Source of the DNA: Serratia liquefaciens ATCC 27592
Lineage (GTDB): Bacteria > Pseudomonadota > Gammaproteobacteria > Enterobacterales > Enterobacteriaceae
Assembly (NCBI RefSeq): GCF_000422085.1
Contig: NC_021741.1
Coordinates: forward strand, 2,232,001 to 2,296,000
Reading direction: 5' to 3'
DNA: 64,000 nt
Shown here: positions 1-10,670 of the stretch, one piece after another
Position numbering within the stretch: position 1 is the first letter of the stretch
Layout of the letters: the number at the start of each line of letters is the position of its first letter
Notes under the pieces: model-generated
The model's input: only the letters and a program-made list of their open reading frames with translations
The model's database searches: none
Told to the model about the DNA's origin: nothing
Program-made: the position numbers and the translations under genes

Positions 1-337
1 GCCAGGCAGCAACGAAGAGATCCTGGCGTTTTGCCGGGGTACCTTTGGCGTTCAGTTCCCTATGTTTGCCAAACTGGAAGTGAACGGCGAAAACCGCCAT
101 CCATTGTATCAGGCGTTGACCGCCGCCAAACCGCACGCCGTTGCGCCGCAGGGCAGTGAGTTCCTTGCGCGTATGAGCAGCAAGGGGCGGGCACCAAAGC
201 AAACTGGCGATATCCTGTGGAACTTCGAGAAATTCCTGATTGGCCGCGATGGCAAGGTCATCGAGCGCTTTTCCCCGGATACGACGCCGGAAGATCCTGC
301 ATTGCTGGCCGCCGTCAAACAGGCGCTGGCCGACTAA
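1..337 (+). CDS. btuE: BtuE glutathione/thioredoxin peroxidase, 5' end cut off by the window
   Basis: The reading frame is open from base 2 and ends at 337, so only about the last 111 residues are present. BtuE reduces hydrogen and organic peroxides in the cytoplasm. Visible family marks are the FCRGTFGVQFP stretch with the resolving cysteine and the late WNFEKF segment that holds the catalytic tryptophan and asparagine. The peroxidatic cysteine lies before the window. btuD follows after 20 bases, as in the E. coli btuC-btuE-btuD order, so the two are probably co-transcribed. An internal ATG at 62 is not a plausible start because the family sequence continues upstream of it. Identity is secure for the family and, from its neighbour, for btuE. 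Confidence 0.9.
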   Translation, partial: PGSNEEILAFCRGTFGVQFPMFAKLEVNGENRHPLYQALTAAKPHAVAPQGSEFLARMSSKGRAPKQTGDILWNFEKFLIGRDGKVIERFSPDTTPEDPALLAAVKQALAD

Positions 338-357
338 ATAAGGAGCGGTAATACATC

Positions 358-1113
358 ATGCTGCAACTCAGGCAGGTTGGGGTAGAAGGGCGCTTGGCCC
401 CGTTTTCAGCACAGGTTGATGCTGGGTTGCAGTTTCACCTTATTGGCCCGAACGGCGCCGGTAAAAGCACGCTGTTGGCCTGCCTGGCGGGTATCTTGCC
501 CGGTATCGGGGAGATCCTGCTGGACGGTCATCCGCTGAAAAGTTTTCAGGGCAATGAGCTGGCACTGCGTCGTGGTTATTTAAGCCAACAGCAGCCCCCG
601 GTGGCGTTGATGCCGGTATTCCAGTATCTGGCATTGCATCAACCGGCGGGAGCTTCGGAAGAGGCGCTGGAAAGCGCCATTCTTTATCTGTGTCAGCGTT
701 TAAAGCTGATGGACAAGCTGCCGCGTATGCTGACTCAGCTATCCGGCGGGGAATGGCAGCGAGTACGTCTGGCCGCGGTGCTGCTGCAGGTCTGGCCGAC
801 GGTTAACCCGTACAGCCAACTGCTGTTGTTGGATGAACCGACCAACAGCCTGGACGTGGCGCAGAAGGTGGCATTGGACCGACTATTAAGAGAGTTTTGC
901 CAGAGTGGGCGCAGTGCCTTGGTTTGCGCGCACGATCTCAACCACACCTTACAGCAGGCCGATCGGGTCTGGCTGCTGCATGCAGGGCGCTTAGTTGCTC
1001 AGGGCAGCACGCGGGAGGTGATGGAGCCGGTTCTGCTGTCACAAATTTATGACGTCGATTTTCATTTGCAGGCGGTGGGCGATCAACGCTGGATTATGAC
1101 CAAAACCGCCTAG
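358..1113 (+). CDS. btuD: BtuD, ATPase of the vitamin B12 ABC importer
   Basis: Cytoplasmic ATP-binding subunit that powers BtuC-mediated import of cobalamin delivered by BtuF. The 251-residue protein shows a Walker A motif (GPNGAGKST, about residues 31-39), the ABC signature LSGGEWQR near residue 128, the Walker B stretch LLLLDEPTN near 155, and a switch histidine in CAHD near 191. Length matches the family. AGGAGC lies before the ATG at 358. It follows btuE by 20 bases. The next gene in E. coli would be nlpC, but here the arn operon intervenes and a weak terminator lies at 1171-1195. Confidence 0.93.
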   Translation: MLQLRQVGVEGRLAPFSAQVDAGLQFHLIGPNGAGKSTLLACLAGILPGIGEILLDGHPLKSFQGNELALRRGYLSQQQPPVALMPVFQYLALHQPAGASEEALESAILYLCQRLKLMDKLPRMLTQLSGGEWQRVRLAAVLLQVWPTVNPYSQLLLLDEPTNSLDVAQKVALDRLLREFCQSGRSALVCAHDLNHTLQQADRVWLLHAGRLVAQGSTREVMEPVLLSQIYDVDFHLQAVGDQRWIMTKTA

Positions 1114-1170
1114 TGCGTTAGCGTATTGAAAATGCGGCCTAAACGAAAATTAAACGGACTCGATATAAAT

Positions 1171-1195
1171 AGCCGAGTAAGCATCGGCTTTATTT
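1171..1195 (+). terminator. weak intrinsic terminator after btuD
   Basis: AGCCGA (1171-1176) can pair with TCGGCT (1184-1189), followed by a T-rich TTATTT run. The stem is only six base pairs, so termination may be incomplete. Its position 58 bases after btuD suits a terminator. Confidence 0.5.
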
Positions 1196-1376
1196 CACTC
1201 TTCGCTAAAAATCACCTCATAAATCTTGAAAACCGTCGCTGACGTGCTACGCTGATTTAGTTCGAATAAAATAAGTAAATAATTATTAATAACTATAACT
1301 AATTGATTTTTAAATCAATATAAAATGATGATGATGGCCCTCGCAAATCAGATAGTCCGCTGATAATTAATCTCGC

Positions 1377-1409
1377 CTTAAGGTTTAGTTAAGCTTGCGG
1401 CCGTACATT
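1377..1409 (+). promoter_or_regulatory. arn promoter with PmrA-type box
   Basis: CTTAAG (1377-1382), five bases, then GTTAAG (1388-1393) fits the PmrA (BasR) direct-repeat pattern HTTAAK-N5-HTTAAK without mismatch. Ten bases further is TACATT (1404-1409), a possible -10 hexamer. The same box-to-hexamer spacing occurs before eptA (box 58152-58168). PmrA control of arn is established in enteric bacteria; for this genome it is inferred from the motif. Confidence 0.75.
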
Positions 1410-1513
1410 GGCAGTTAATCCACCGGGAACGATTCTCTCTGGCGTTTAATATTCGTTAAATAAAAGAGATCTACAGTGTCATTAAAAGAAATTTGATACG
1501 TTTGGGGTTAACT

Positions 1514-2668
1514 ATGGATCAATTTTTACCTTTCTCACGCCCGGCGATCGGCGATGAAGAAATCGCGGCGGTAGAAAAGGTATTGCGCTCAGGGTGGATC
1601 ACCACCGGACCGCAAAATCAGCAGTTGGAAAGTGAGTTTTGCGCCACCTTCGGCTGCAAACATGCGATTGCCGTTTGTTCCGCTACTGCAGGCATGCATA
1701 TCACCCTGATGGCTCTGGGCATTGGTCCCGGCGATGAAGTCATCACTCCCTCACAAACTTGGGTTTCAACCCTCAACATGATTGAGTTGCTCGGCGCCAC
1801 GCCGGTAATGATCGACGTTGACCGCGATACGTTGATGGTCAATGCCAGAGATGTTGAAGCCGCCATTACGACCAAAACCAAAGCTATTGTCCCGGTGCAT
1901 TACGCTGGTGCGCCATTGCAAATGGATGCATTGCGAGACGTGGCCAAACGCCATAATCTGCCGCTGATTGAAGACGCTGCTCATGCGGTGGGTTCCCGTT
2001 ACAACGGTGAATGGGTTGGCGCACAAGGAACGGCTATCTTCTCGTTCCACGCGATTAAAAACCTGACCTGTGCCGAAGGTGGCCTGATTGCCACCGACGA
2101 CGATGTGCTGGCGGATCGTCTGCGCTGTCTGAAGTTTCACGGTCTGGCCGTTGACGCTTTCGACCGTCAGCAACTGGGGCGCAAGCCGCAGGCCGAAGTG
2201 GTGGAGCCGGGCTACAAATACAACCTTTCGGATATCCACGCGGCCATCGCCGTCGTACAGCTGGCGCGCCTGCCGCAGTTGAACGCTCGCCGTAAAGAGC
2301 TGGCACAGCGTTATCTCACCGCGCTGGAAGGTTCACCTTTCCTGCCTCTGGGGTTGCCTGATTATCCGCATGACCACGCCTGGCACCTGTTTATGGTGCG
2401 CGTTGACGCCGAGCGTTGCGGTATCGATCGCGACCAACTGATGGAACGCCTTAAAGACGTGGGCATTGGTACCGGTCTGCATTTCCGTGCCGCGCATACC
2501 CAGAAGTTTTACCGCGACCGCTATCCGCAATTGTCCTTACCCAATACCGAATGGAACTCGGCGCGTTTGTGCACCTTGCCGCTATTCCCTGATATGACCG
2601 ACGCTGATGTTGATCGCGTGGTCAAAGCCTTATCTTCTGTTGTGGAGTCGTTACGTGTCTCGCGTTGA
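1514..2668 (+). CDS. arnB: ArnB, UDP-Ara4O aminotransferase
   Basis: PLP enzyme that transfers the amino group of glutamate to UDP-4-keto-arabinose to give UDP-L-Ara4N in the lipid A modification pathway. The start at 1514 ([12 protein letters not shown]) gives 384 residues and matches the family N-terminus; a run of Gs at 1504-1507 lies seven bases upstream. An upstream ATG at 1493 would add seven residues and is less likely. The DegT/DnrJ/EryC1 fold is clear: the PLP lysine lies in [15 protein letters not shown] near residue 183 and the EDAAHAVGS motif about 25 residues earlier. It is the first gene of arnBCADTEF and overlaps arnC by 14 bases. Confidence 0.97.
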   Translation: MDQFLPFSRPAIGDEEIAAVEKVLRSGWITTGPQNQQLESEFCATFGCKHAIAVCSATAGMHITLMALGIGPGDEVITPSQTWVSTLNMIELLGATPVMIDVDRDTLMVNARDVEAAITTKTKAIVPVHYAGAPLQMDALRDVAKRHNLPLIEDAAHAVGSRYNGEWVGAQGTAIFSFHAIKNLTCAEGGLIATDDDVLADRLRCLKFHGLAVDAFDRQQLGRKPQAEVVEPGYKYNLSDIHAAIAVVQLARLPQLNARRKELAQRYLTALEGSPFLPLGLPDYPHDHAWHLFMVRVDAERCGIDRDQLMERLKDVGIGTGLHFRAAHTQKFYRDRYPQLSLPNTEWNSARLCTLPLFPDMTDADVDRVVKALSSVVESLRVSR

Positions 2669-3635
2669 ACCGATTAAAAAAGTTTCGGTGGTGATCCCGG
2701 TGTACAACGAGCAGGAAAGTCTACCTGCCTTGCTTGAACGTACCACCGCCGCCTGTAAACAGCTGGCCCAGCCCTATGAAATTATCCTGGTCGATGACGG
2801 CAGCAGCGACAATTCTGCCGATATGCTGACCGCTGCCGCCGAACAGCCCGGCAGTTGCGTCATTGCCGTATTGCTGAACCGCAACTATGGGCAGCACTCG
2901 GCAATCATGGCCGGTTTCAATCAGGTGAGCGGCGATCTGGTGATCACGCTGGATGCTGACCTGCAAAACCCGCCGGAAGAGATCCCGCGGTTGGTGCGGG
3001 TGGCGGAAGAGGGTTACGACGTGGTCGGCACTGTGCGCGCCAACCGTCAGGACTCCTGGTTCCGTAAAAGCGCCTCCCGCATCATCAATATGATGATCCA
3101 GCGCGCTACCGGTAAATCGATGGGCGACTATGGCTGCATGTTACGCGCCTATCGCCGCCACATTATCGAAGCGATGCTGAACTGCCACGAGCGCAGCACC
3201 TTTATCCCGATCCTGGCGAATACCTTCGCCCGTCGTACTACTGAAATTGACGTGCTGCACGCTGAACGCGAGTTTGGCGACTCTAAATACAGCCTGATGA
3301 AGCTGATTAATCTGATGTACGACCTGATCACCTGTTTGACCACCACGCCGCTGCGTTTGCTGAGCGTAGTGGGCAGCGTGATTGCGCTTTCGGGTTTCGT
3401 GCTGGCGGTATTGCTGATCGCCCTGCGTTTGATCATGGGCCCTGAATGGGCGGGCGGCGGGGTGTTCACCCTGTTTGCCGTGCTGTTTTCCTTTATTGGC
3501 GCCCAATTTGTCGGCATGGGTCTGTTGGGAGAGTACATCGGTCGTATTTATACCGACGTGCGTGCTCGTCCTCGTTATTTTGTTCAGAAAGTGGTCGGTG
3601 AACAGCCGAACCACAATACTCAGGAAGAAGAATGA
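2655..3635 (+). CDS. arnC: ArnC, undecaprenyl-phosphate Ara4FN transferase
   Basis: Inner-membrane GT2 glycosyltransferase that moves 4-formamido-arabinose from UDP to undecaprenyl phosphate. The GTG start at 2655 is preferred: GGAG at 2644-2647 stands seven bases upstream, and the result is 326 residues beginning near the conserved [17 protein letters not shown] reading frame back to 2607 lies inside arnB and looks unrelated to the family. The nucleotide-binding DDGSSD and [12 protein letters not shown] motifs are near residues 55 and 100. Two C-terminal membrane helices span about 235-265 and 270-295. The stop overlaps the arnA start. Confidence 0.95.
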   Translation: MSRVEPIKKVSVVIPVYNEQESLPALLERTTAACKQLAQPYEIILVDDGSSDNSADMLTAAAEQPGSCVIAVLLNRNYGQHSAIMAGFNQVSGDLVITLDADLQNPPEEIPRLVRVAEEGYDVVGTVRANRQDSWFRKSASRIINMMIQRATGKSMGDYGCMLRAYRRHIIEAMLNCHERSTFIPILANTFARRTTEIDVLHAEREFGDSKYSLMKLINLMYDLITCLTTTPLRLLSVVGSVIALSGFVLAVLLIALRLIMGPEWAGGGVFTLFAVLFSFIGAQFVGMGLLGEYIGRIYTDVRARPRYFVQKVVGEQPNHNTQEEE

Positions 3636-5617
3636 TGAAAGCTATTGTATTTGCTTACCATGATATTGGCTGCGCAGGTCTGAAAGCGCTGACTGACGCA
3701 GGCTATGACGTTCAAGCAGTATTCACGCATACCGACGATCCTGGTGAGAACAACTTCTTCTCCTCCGTTGCCCGTGTGGGTGCAGAATTGGAGTTACCGG
3801 TCTATGCGCCGGAGGACGTTAACCACCCGCTGTGGATCGAGCGCATTCGCCAGATGCAGCCGGACATTATTTTCTCCTTCTATTACCGTAATCTGCTGAG
3901 CGACGAGCTGCTGTCGCTGGCGCCGCTTGGCGGTTTCAACCTCCATGGTTCACTGCTGCCTCGCTACCGTGGCCGCGCACCGGTGAACTGGGCGCTGGTG
4001 AACGGCGAAACAGAAACCGGCGCTACGCTGCATAAAATGGTCAAGCGTCCGGATGCCGGCGATATCGTTGGCCAGCGCAAAGTGGCAATCACCGCTGACG
4101 ACACGGCGCTGACGCTGCACAAAAAAGTGCTGGAAGCCGCACAGTCATTGCTGAAGGACGAACTGCCGAAGCTGAAAAACGGCACGGCGACATTCAGTGC
4201 GCAAAACGAAGCCGAAGCCAGCTACTTTGGCCGCCGGACTGCGGCAGACGGTGAGATCCTGTGGCATAAATCGGCGCAGGAAATCAACAACCTGATCCGC
4301 GCAGTGACCGAACCTTATCCTGGCGCCTTCAGCTATCTCGGTCAGCGTAAATTGATTGTCTGGCGTGCTCGCGTGCTGGATGCGCAGCATGACAAGCAGC
4401 CTGGCACCGTGCTCAGTACTTCTCCGCTGGTCATTGCCTGCGGCGAAGGCGCACTGGAAATCGTTGCCGGTCAAAACGATGCCGGCCTGTACGTACAGGG
4501 TAGCCGTCTGGCGCAGGAAATGGGCATCGTCACCGACGTACGTCTGGCTGCCAAGCCCAACGCAGTGATGAAGCGCAGAACCCGCGTACTGATCCTCGGC
4601 GTTAACGGCTTTATCGGTAACCACCTGACCGAACGTCTGCTGCGTGACGATCGTTACGACATTTACGGTTTGGATATCGGTTCTGATGCCATCAGCCGTT
4701 TCCTGGATAACCCGCGCTTCCACTTTGTGGAAGGGGATATCAGCATCCATTCCGAGTGGATCGAGTATCACATCAAGAAATGTGATGTCGTTCTGCCGCT
4801 GGTGGCCATCGCCACGCCGATCGAGTACACCCGCAATCCACTGCGCGTGTTCGAGTTGGATTTTGAAGAAAACCTGAAAATCGTTCGTGACTGCGTGAAA
4901 TACAACAAGCGCATCATCTTCCCGTCCACCTCCGAAGTGTACGGTATGTGCGACGACAAAGAGTTCGACGAAGATCATTCCCGCCTGATCGTCGGGCCAA
5001 TCAACAAACAACGCTGGATTTACTCGGTGTCCAAGCAGCTGCTGGACCGAGTCATCTGGGCCTATGGTGCCAAAGAAGGGCTGAAGTTTACGCTGTTCCG
5101 TCCGTTTAACTGGATGGGGCCGCGCCTGGATAACCTGGATGCAGCGCGTATCGGTTCTTCCCGTGCCATCACCCAGTTGATCCTCAATCTGGTGGAAGGT
5201 TCGCCGATCAAACTGATGGACGGCGGGGCGCAAAAACGCTGCTTTACCGATATCAACGACGGTATTGAAGCGCTGTTCCGCATCATCGAAAACCGCGACG
5301 GGCTGTGCGATGGACAAATCGTCAACATTGGTAATCCGACCAACGAGGCCAGCATCCGCGAACTGGCGGAAATGCTGCTCGAAAGCTTCAATAATCACCC
5401 GTTGCGCGACCGCTTCCCGCCGTTTGCCGGCTTTAAGGATGTCGAAAGCAGCAGCTATTACGGCAAGGGTTATCAGGACGTTGAGCACCGTACGCCAAGC
5501 ATCAAAAATGCCCGTCGCCTGCTGGATTGGCAGCCGACCATCGCGATGCAGCAAACCGTTGCCGATACCTTGGACTACTTCTTGCGCACCACCGTTCAGG
5601 AAGGTGACGGTGCATGA
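3635..5617 (+). CDS. arnA: ArnA, bifunctional UDP-GlcA decarboxylase / Ara4N formyltransferase
   Basis: Cytoplasmic two-domain enzyme of 660 residues. The N-terminal half (about 1-300) formylates UDP-L-Ara4N with 10-formyl-THF; the [16 protein letters not shown] stretch near residue 104 carries the active-site histidine. The C-terminal half (about 315-660) oxidatively decarboxylates UDP-glucuronate; it has the Rossmann motif [11 protein letters not shown], the EVYG serine region and the YSVSKQ tyrosine/lysine pair. The second of two adjacent ATGs (3635 rather than 3632) gives the family N-terminus [10 protein letters not shown]. The gene overlaps arnC by one base and arnD by four, so translation is probably coupled. 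Confidence 0.97.
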   Translation: MKAIVFAYHDIGCAGLKALTDAGYDVQAVFTHTDDPGENNFFSSVARVGAELELPVYAPEDVNHPLWIERIRQMQPDIIFSFYYRNLLSDELLSLAPLGGFNLHGSLLPRYRGRAPVNWALVNGETETGATLHKMVKRPDAGDIVGQRKVAITADDTALTLHKKVLEAAQSLLKDELPKLKNGTATFSAQNEAEASYFGRRTAADGEILWHKSAQEINNLIRAVTEPYPGAFSYLGQRKLIVWRARVLDAQHDKQPGTVLSTSPLVIACGEGALEIVAGQNDAGLYVQGSRLAQEMGIVTDVRLAAKPNAVMKRRTRVLILGVNGFIGNHLTERLLRDDRYDIYGLDIGSDAISRFLDNPRFHFVEGDISIHSEWIEYHIKKCDVVLPLVAIATPIEYTRNPLRVFELDFEENLKIVRDCVKYNKRIIFPSTSEVYGMCDDKEFDEDHSRLIVGPINKQRWIYSVSKQLLDRVIWAYGAKEGLKFTLFRPFNWMGPRLDNLDAARIGSSRAITQLILNLVEGSPIKLMDGGAQKRCFTDINDGIEALFRIIENRDGLCDGQIVNIGNPTNEASIRELAEMLLESFNNHPLRDRFPPFAGFKDVESSSYYGKGYQDVEHRTPSIKNARRLLDWQPTIAMQQTVADTLDYFLRTTVQEGDGA

Positions 5618-6519
5618 AGAAAGTCGGTCTGCGAGTTGATGTAGATACCTTCAGCGGTACCCGTGAAGGGGTACCGCAGTTGCTGGAGTTGTTCGACAAG
5701 TACAACATTCAGGCCAGTTTCTTCTTCAGCGTAGGGCCGGACAATATGGGGCGCCATCTGTGGCGCCTTTTACGTCCGAAATTCCTGTGGAAAATGCTGC
5801 GCTCGAACGCCGCGTCGCTGTACGGCTGGGATATTCTGCTGGCCGGCACCGCCTGGCCGGGGCGTAATATCGCCCGTGCCTTGGGGCCATTGATGAAACT
5901 CACCGCCCAGGCCGGGCATGAAGTGGGCTTGCACGCCTGGGATCATCAGGGCTGGCAGGCCAAGGTCGGCCGTTGGTCTGAGGCGCAGTTGACGCAACAG
6001 GTGCAGCTGGGTGTTGATGCGCTGACTGCCAGTACCGGGCTGCCGGTCAAATGCTCGGCCGTTGCCGGTTGGCGCGCGGACACACGGGTGCTGGAAGTGA
6101 AGCAGCGCTTCGGTTTTCACTACAACAGCGATTGTCGTGGTACCCATCCGTTCCGTCCGCTGTTAAGCGATGGCCGTGTGGGAACCGTGCAGATCCCTGT
6201 GACGTTACCGACCTTTGATGAGGTGATTGGCAGTGAAGTCAGTATGGCTGACTTCAACGATTACATTTTACGGGCGATTGAAAACGATCGCGGCGTGCCG
6301 GTTTATACCATTCATACCGAAGTTGAGGGTATGTCTCAGGCCGCAATGTTTGAGCAGTTACTGCAACGGGCGCAACGGCAGGGCATAGAATTCTGCCCGT
6401 TAAGCACCTTGTTGCCGCAAGATTTGGCGTCATTGCCATTGGGCCGCGTCGAGCGTGCTCCTTTCCCTGGCCGCGAAGGTTGGCTGGGTTGTCAAACCGA
6501 TGTGAAGGACGATTCATGA
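5614..6519 (+). CDS. arnD: ArnD, undecaprenyl-phosphate-Ara4FN deformylase
   Basis: Polysaccharide-deacetylase (NodB) family enzyme that removes the formyl group from undecaprenyl-phosphate-Ara4FN, making the step irreversible before flipping. It has 301 residues, starting [16 protein letters not shown] with the metal-binding aspartates near residues 9-11, and the HAWDHQGWQ histidine motif near residue 108. Both ends overlap neighbours by ATGA (arnA and arnT). Confidence 0.96.
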   Translation: MKKVGLRVDVDTFSGTREGVPQLLELFDKYNIQASFFFSVGPDNMGRHLWRLLRPKFLWKMLRSNAASLYGWDILLAGTAWPGRNIARALGPLMKLTAQAGHEVGLHAWDHQGWQAKVGRWSEAQLTQQVQLGVDALTASTGLPVKCSAVAGWRADTRVLEVKQRFGFHYNSDCRGTHPFRPLLSDGRVGTVQIPVTLPTFDEVIGSEVSMADFNDYILRAIENDRGVPVYTIHTEVEGMSQAAMFEQLLQRAQRQGIEFCPLSTLLPQDLASLPLGRVERAPFPGREGWLGCQTDVKDDS

Positions 6520-8180
6520 AGGCGCTAAAAGGATCCTGGGCCATTGTGTTGGCCATTTTTTTTGCTCTGGTTTACCTGATCCCCCTCAATGGTCGCCTGC
6601 TGTGGCAACCGGATGAAACTCGTTACGCCGAGATCAGCCGTGAAATGCTGCAACGCGGCGACTGGGTAGTGCCGCATCTGCTTGGGCTGCGTTATTTTGA
6701 AAAGCCGGTTGCCGGATATTGGTTCAACAACATCAGCCAGTGGCTGTTTGGCGATACCAACTTCGCGGTGCGTTTTGGCTCGGTATTCAGCACCGGCATG
6801 ACCGCCGTGCTGGTATTCGCGCTGGCTATGCTGATGTGGCGCAACGCGCGCCGCGCCAGCCTGGCGACGTTGATTTTCCTGTCGATGGTTCTGGTGTTCA
6901 GCATCGGCACGTACAGCGTGCTGGATCCGATGATTTCCCTGTGGCTGGTGGCGGCCATGGTCAGTTATTACCTGACGCTGAAAGCCACCACGGTCAAGGG
7001 TAAAGTCGGCGGTTACGTGCTGCTGGGGCTGGCCTGCGGCATGGGCTTTATGACCAAGGGGTTCCTGGCGCTGGCGGTGCCGGTGATTGCGGTGATCCCG
7101 ATAGTCATTCAGCAGCGACGGATCAAGGATCTCTTGATCTACGGCCCGTTGGCGATCCTGACCGCGGTATTGCTTAGCCTGCCTTGGGCGCTGGCTATTG
7201 CTCAACGTGAGCCGGACTTCTGGAACTACTTCTTCTGGGTGGAGCATATTCAGCGTTTTGCCGAGGATAACGCCCAGCACAAAGCGCCGTTCTGGTATTA
7301 CATCCCGATTTTGATGGCGGCGGTATTGCCGTGGTTGGCGTTGTTGCCGGGATCTTTGCTTAAGGGTTGGCGTGAACGCGTCCAACGGCCGGAGCTGTTC
7401 TTCCTGCTGAGTTGGGTGATGATGCCGCTGATCTTTTTCAGCATCGCCAAAGGCAAACTGCCGACCTATATTTTGCCGTGCATGGCGCCGTTGGCGCTGT
7501 TGATGGCCGCTTACGCTGAGGATTATGCGGCAACCTTGCGCAGCAAAACTTTCAAGATCAACGCATTGCTGAACGGCTTATTTGGTCTGATTTGCGTGGT
7601 GGCGCTGCTGGTGCTGGGTTCAGGATTGCTGCCGAAGGTGAAGCTGTTTGGGGCACAAGAGTGGCCGAAGATCGTCATCGGCATTATTATGTTCGGCGGT
7701 TGGCTGTTATTTGCCATAGTGTCGGCGCGTAATAATGCGCAACGCTGGCGCTGGGCGGCGGCTTGTCCGCTACTGCTGTGCTTGCTGGTGGGTTACGCCA
7801 TTCCGCAGCAGGTCACTGACTCCAAGCTGCCGCAAAACTTTATCAGCGTAAATATGGCGCAGTTGGGCCATAGCCGTTACGTATTGACCGACAGCGCAGG
7901 GGTAGCGGCAGGGCTGGCCTGGGAGTTGAAGCGCAGCGATGTGCTGATGTTCAGCGAGAAAGGTGAGGTGGCTTATGGCCTGGCCTACCCGGATTCCCGC
8001 AGCCATTTCATCAGCGATGCCGACTTCCCGCAGTGGTTAGCTCAAGCGCGTAAACAGGGTGACGTCTCATTGGTATTGCAACTGTCGAGAGGGGATCACG
8101 TGCCGCAAACCTTACCGGCAGCGGATAAAGTGGTTGAGATGAACCGCTTAGCGCTGCTTTGGTATCAACAGCAGCCATGA
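6516..8180 (+). CDS. arnT: ArnT, lipid A Ara4N transferase
   Basis: GT83 membrane glycosyltransferase that moves L-Ara4N from undecaprenyl phosphate to lipid A phosphates at the periplasmic face, lowering net charge and polymyxin binding. The start at 6516 ([20 protein letters not shown]) overlaps the arnD stop by ATGA and gives 554 residues. The [13 protein letters not shown] segment near residue 33 holds the conserved acidic residues of the first periplasmic loop. About a dozen hydrophobic segments follow, then a soluble C-terminal domain from about residue 435. Confidence 0.96.
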   Translation: MKALKGSWAIVLAIFFALVYLIPLNGRLLWQPDETRYAEISREMLQRGDWVVPHLLGLRYFEKPVAGYWFNNISQWLFGDTNFAVRFGSVFSTGMTAVLVFALAMLMWRNARRASLATLIFLSMVLVFSIGTYSVLDPMISLWLVAAMVSYYLTLKATTVKGKVGGYVLLGLACGMGFMTKGFLALAVPVIAVIPIVIQQRRIKDLLIYGPLAILTAVLLSLPWALAIAQREPDFWNYFFWVEHIQRFAEDNAQHKAPFWYYIPILMAAVLPWLALLPGSLLKGWRERVQRPELFFLLSWVMMPLIFFSIAKGKLPTYILPCMAPLALLMAAYAEDYAATLRSKTFKINALLNGLFGLICVVALLVLGSGLLPKVKLFGAQEWPKIVIGIIMFGGWLLFAIVSARNNAQRWRWAAACPLLLCLLVGYAIPQQVTDSKLPQNFISVNMAQLGHSRYVLTDSAGVAAGLAWELKRSDVLMFSEKGEVAYGLAYPDSRSHFISDADFPQWLAQARKQGDVSLVLQLSRGDHVPQTLPAADKVVEMNRLALLWYQQQP

Positions 8181-8524
8181 TAGTCGGCTACTTGCTGGTG
8201 CTGGTGGTCAGCCTGCTCACCTGCGGTGGGCAGCTGTGCCAGAAACAAGCGGCCCAGAGTTGGCAATTGCCCCCCGACGTCAGACGGGGGGTGACGCTGC
8301 GCTGGCTGCTTCTGGCGGTGTTTTTGCTGGGGTTGGGCATGGCGGTTTGGCTCAACGTGCTGCAGCGTTTGCCGCTCAGCCTGGCTTATCCGACGCTCAG
8401 CCTGAATTTTGTGTTGGTGACACTGGCCGCCCGGTGGCTGTTTAACGAACCCACCACCGCACGCCATTGGTACGGCGTGGCGTCGATCATGCTGGGGATC
8501 CTGCTGATGAGTATCAATCCATGA
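8177..8524 (+). CDS. arnE: ArnE, Ara4N-undecaprenyl-phosphate flippase subunit
   Basis: Small EmrE-like inner-membrane protein of 115 residues that with ArnF moves undecaprenyl-phosphate-Ara4N to the periplasmic side. It starts [20 protein letters not shown] at the ATGA overlap with arnT and has four hydrophobic helices. The frame is open further upstream, but that extension lies within arnT. The stop overlaps the arnF start. Confidence 0.93.
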   Translation: MIVGYLLVLVVSLLTCGGQLCQKQAAQSWQLPPDVRRGVTLRWLLLAVFLLGLGMAVWLNVLQRLPLSLAYPTLSLNFVLVTLAARWLFNEPTTARHWYGVASIMLGILLMSINP

Positions 8525-8913
8525 GGGGCTACGCCTGGGGCGCTGCCAGCGTACTCTTGGTCACGCTGGCGCAACTGTTGATGAAGTGGGGTATGGCGCA
8601 GATCCCATTGATGTCGTTTGCCGACGTTACGTTAAGCCTGTTTGCCCAGTATTGGGTGCCGCTACTGGCGGTCAGCGGTGGTATCTTCGGTTATGCGTTG
8701 TCCATGCTATGCTGGTTCTTCGCGCTGCACCATCTGCCACTAAACCGCGCTTACCCACTGCTGAGCGTGAGCTATGCGCTGGTGTACCTGGCCGCGGTGA
8801 TCCTGCCGTGGTTTAACGAATCCGCCACCCTGTTGAAAACGTTGGGAACGCTGTTTATCCTGTTTGGCGTGTGGCTGATTAACAGCCAGGCCAAGGTAAA
8901 AACGCCTCAATAG
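8521..8913 (+). CDS. arnF: ArnF, Ara4N-undecaprenyl-phosphate flippase subunit
   Basis: Second EmrE-like subunit of the flippase, 130 residues, four predicted helices, starting [20 protein letters not shown] at the ATGA overlap with arnE. It ends the seven-gene arn operon. The [22 protein letters not shown] stretch resembles the matching helix of ArnE, as expected for paired paralogues. I see no strong terminator before nlpC at 9088. Confidence 0.93.
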   Translation: MRGYAWGAASVLLVTLAQLLMKWGMAQIPLMSFADVTLSLFAQYWVPLLAVSGGIFGYALSMLCWFFALHHLPLNRAYPLLSVSYALVYLAAVILPWFNESATLLKTLGTLFILFGVWLINSQAKVKTPQ

Positions 8914-9087
8914 CGCAAAAAGTGGCGCCAATGCGATTATCTCCTTCACCGTGCTTGCCTTTTTCCCCTGCAGGGGGATAAATTAGCCCCAAATAGCGCT
9001 TTCCTTACGTGGTGCCGGCTTTGCCTCGCAGGCGGTATGCTTTTACCGGACGGCATGATGCGGCAACGTGTTCAATGAAGGGATATT

Positions 9088-9552
9088 ATGCGGATGCGTA
9101 TTTGGTTTTTATTAGCCAGTTTAATTCTTGCCGGTTGTAGCAGTCATGCACCGCCGCCCAGCGGTCGGCTGGCGGACTCTATCGTGGTGGTGGCTCAGTT
9201 GAATGAGCAACTGCGTCAATGGTACGGCGCACCTTATCGTTACGGTGGGGTCGATCGCGGCGGCGTTGACTGTTCCGGTTTCGTTTATCGCACCTTCCGC
9301 GACCGTTTCGATATGCAACTACCTCGTTCGACTGTGGAACAAACCTCGCTGGGAACCAAGGTCTCGCGTGATGAGCTGATGCCGGGCGATCTGGTGTTTT
9401 TCAAAACCGGCGGCGGTGAGAACGGTTTGCACGTTGGCATTTATGATACCAACGATCAGTTTATTCATGCCTCCACCAGCCGTGGCGTAATGCGATCCTC
9501 GCTGGACAATGTATATTGGAAAAAAGCCTACTGGCAGGCGCGGCGCATTTAA
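9088..9552 (+). CDS. nlpC: NlpC, NlpC/P60-family lipoprotein
   Basis: Predicted outer-membrane-anchored cell-wall peptidase of 154 residues. The signal peptide ends in the lipobox LAGC with Cys17. The NlpC/P60 domain (about 45-150) shows the catalytic cysteine in DCSGF (Cys62) and the HVGIY histidine near residue 112. In E. coli nlpC directly follows btuD; here arn separates them. The exact substrate is not known from sequence. MepH at 50786-51604 is a second member of the family. Confidence 0.92.
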   Translation: MRMRIWFLLASLILAGCSSHAPPPSGRLADSIVVVAQLNEQLRQWYGAPYRYGGVDRGGVDCSGFVYRTFRDRFDMQLPRSTVEQTSLGTKVSRDELMPGDLVFFKTGGGENGLHVGIYDTNDQFIHASTSRGVMRSSLDNVYWKKAYWQARRI

Positions 9553-9609
9553 TCTTAAGCTGTTGATTTGGTGTATCATGGCGGCATCACGTGCTTAGCG
9601 GGGACCGCC

Positions 9610-10623
9610 ATGAATAACTTACGCTTACTGATTTCCGATTCTTATGACCCCTGGTTCAATCTGGCCGTGGAAGAGTGCATCTTCCGCGAAATGACCACGC
9701 AGAAAATCCTGTTCTTATGGCGCAATGCCGAAACGGTGGTTATAGGCCAGTCACAAAACCCATGGAAAGAGTGCAACACCCGGCGAATGGAGCAGGACGG
9801 TATTCGCCTGGCGCGTCGTAGCAGCGGCGGTGGGGCGGTATTTCACGATCTGGGCAATACCTGTTTTACCTTTATGGCGGGCAAACCGGGTTACGACAAA
9901 ACTCTTTCAACCGGCATCATTCTGCAGGCGTTGGCGCAGTTGGGTATTTCTGCCACGGCGTCGGGTCGCAATGATCTGGTGATCGAAACGCCGGAAGGTG
10001 TGCGTAAAATCTCCGGCTCGGCCTATCGGGAAACCCAGGATCGCGGATTCCACCATGGCACCTTGCTACTGAATGCCGATCTTAACCGTCTGGCGGATTA
10101 TCTTAATCCGGATCCCAAAAAGCTGCAGGCCAAGGGCATCACCTCGGTACGCTCCCGGGTGGCCAACCTGGTGGAATTTAAACCTGACATCAGCCACCAG
10201 CAGGTCTGCGATGCGGTGACTCAGGCATTCTTTGACTACTATGGCGAGACCGCTACGGCGGAAATCATCTCACCGGATGTCTATCCCGATCTGCCGGATT
10301 TCGCCGCGCAGTTTGCCAAACAGAGCAGTTGGGAATGGAATTTCGGCAAGGCGCCGGCATTTAGCCATTTGCTGAATGAACGCTTTGTTTGGGGCGGGGT
10401 GGATATCTTCTTTGACGTAGAAAAGGGGTTGATCTGCCGGGCGCAGATTTTCACCGACAGCCTGAGTCCGGCACCGCTGCAGCGTTTGGCAGAGATGCTG
10501 GTGGGTTGCGCCTACCGCAGTGAAGCCTTGGCTGAGTGCTGCGACAAGCTGATTGCTCAGTTCCCGGAGCAGGCTACCGAGTTAGCCGAGCTGCGGCAAT
10601 GGCTGGTAGAAACGATCAAATAG
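9610..10623 (+). CDS. lplA: LplA, lipoate-protein ligase A
   Basis: Cytoplasmic enzyme that activates free lipoate with ATP and attaches it to lipoyl domains of 2-oxoacid dehydrogenases and the glycine cleavage H protein. The start at 9610 gives 337 residues ([20 protein letters not shown]), as in E. coli. The [15 protein letters not shown] loop near residue 70 and the [10 protein letters not shown] lysine near 133 mark the lipoyl-AMP site. An upstream ATG at 9568 is unlikely. An intrinsic terminator follows at 10643-10670. In E. coli lplA lies elsewhere, so its place beside nlpC is a rearrangement. Confidence 0.95.
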   Translation: MNNLRLLISDSYDPWFNLAVEECIFREMTTQKILFLWRNAETVVIGQSQNPWKECNTRRMEQDGIRLARRSSGGGAVFHDLGNTCFTFMAGKPGYDKTLSTGIILQALAQLGISATASGRNDLVIETPEGVRKISGSAYRETQDRGFHHGTLLLNADLNRLADYLNPDPKKLQAKGITSVRSRVANLVEFKPDISHQQVCDAVTQAFFDYYGETATAEIISPDVYPDLPDFAAQFAKQSSWEWNFGKAPAFSHLLNERFVWGGVDIFFDVEKGLICRAQIFTDSLSPAPLQRLAEMLVGCAYRSEALAECCDKLIAQFPEQATELAELRQWLVETIK

Positions 10624-10642
10624 TAATCAAATTTTGAATATC

Positions 10643-10670
10643 AAAGGATGACAGTGTTCATCCTTTTTTT
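10643..10670 (+). terminator. intrinsic terminator after lplA
   Basis: AAAGGATGA (10643-10651) pairs with TCATCCTTT (10658-10666) over a six-base loop and runs into further Ts. It stands 20 bases after the lplA stop. Confidence 0.9.

Larger units (their letters stand above)
1114..1513. other. btuD-arnB intergenic region
   Basis: This 400-base AT-rich gap holds a weak terminator after btuD (1171-1195), an AT-rich stretch with an ATTGATTT/AAATCAAT palindrome around 1302-1319, and the arn promoter with a PmrA-type box (1377-1393). I see no convincing coding sequence in it. Confidence 0.7.

Noticed and set aside
1325..1366. Short leader peptide starting at four consecutive ATGs before arnB
   Set aside because: Only about a dozen codons, no good ribosome site, and upstream of the predicted arn transcription start.
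4145..5554. 469-residue minus-strand frame inside arnA
   Set aside because: Mirror frame of a conserved GC-rich gene; no family features.
8965..8977. CCCCTGCAGGGG palindrome downstream of arnF
   Set aside because: Isolated short palindrome; the T run is on the wrong side for an arn terminator, and no known operator fits.
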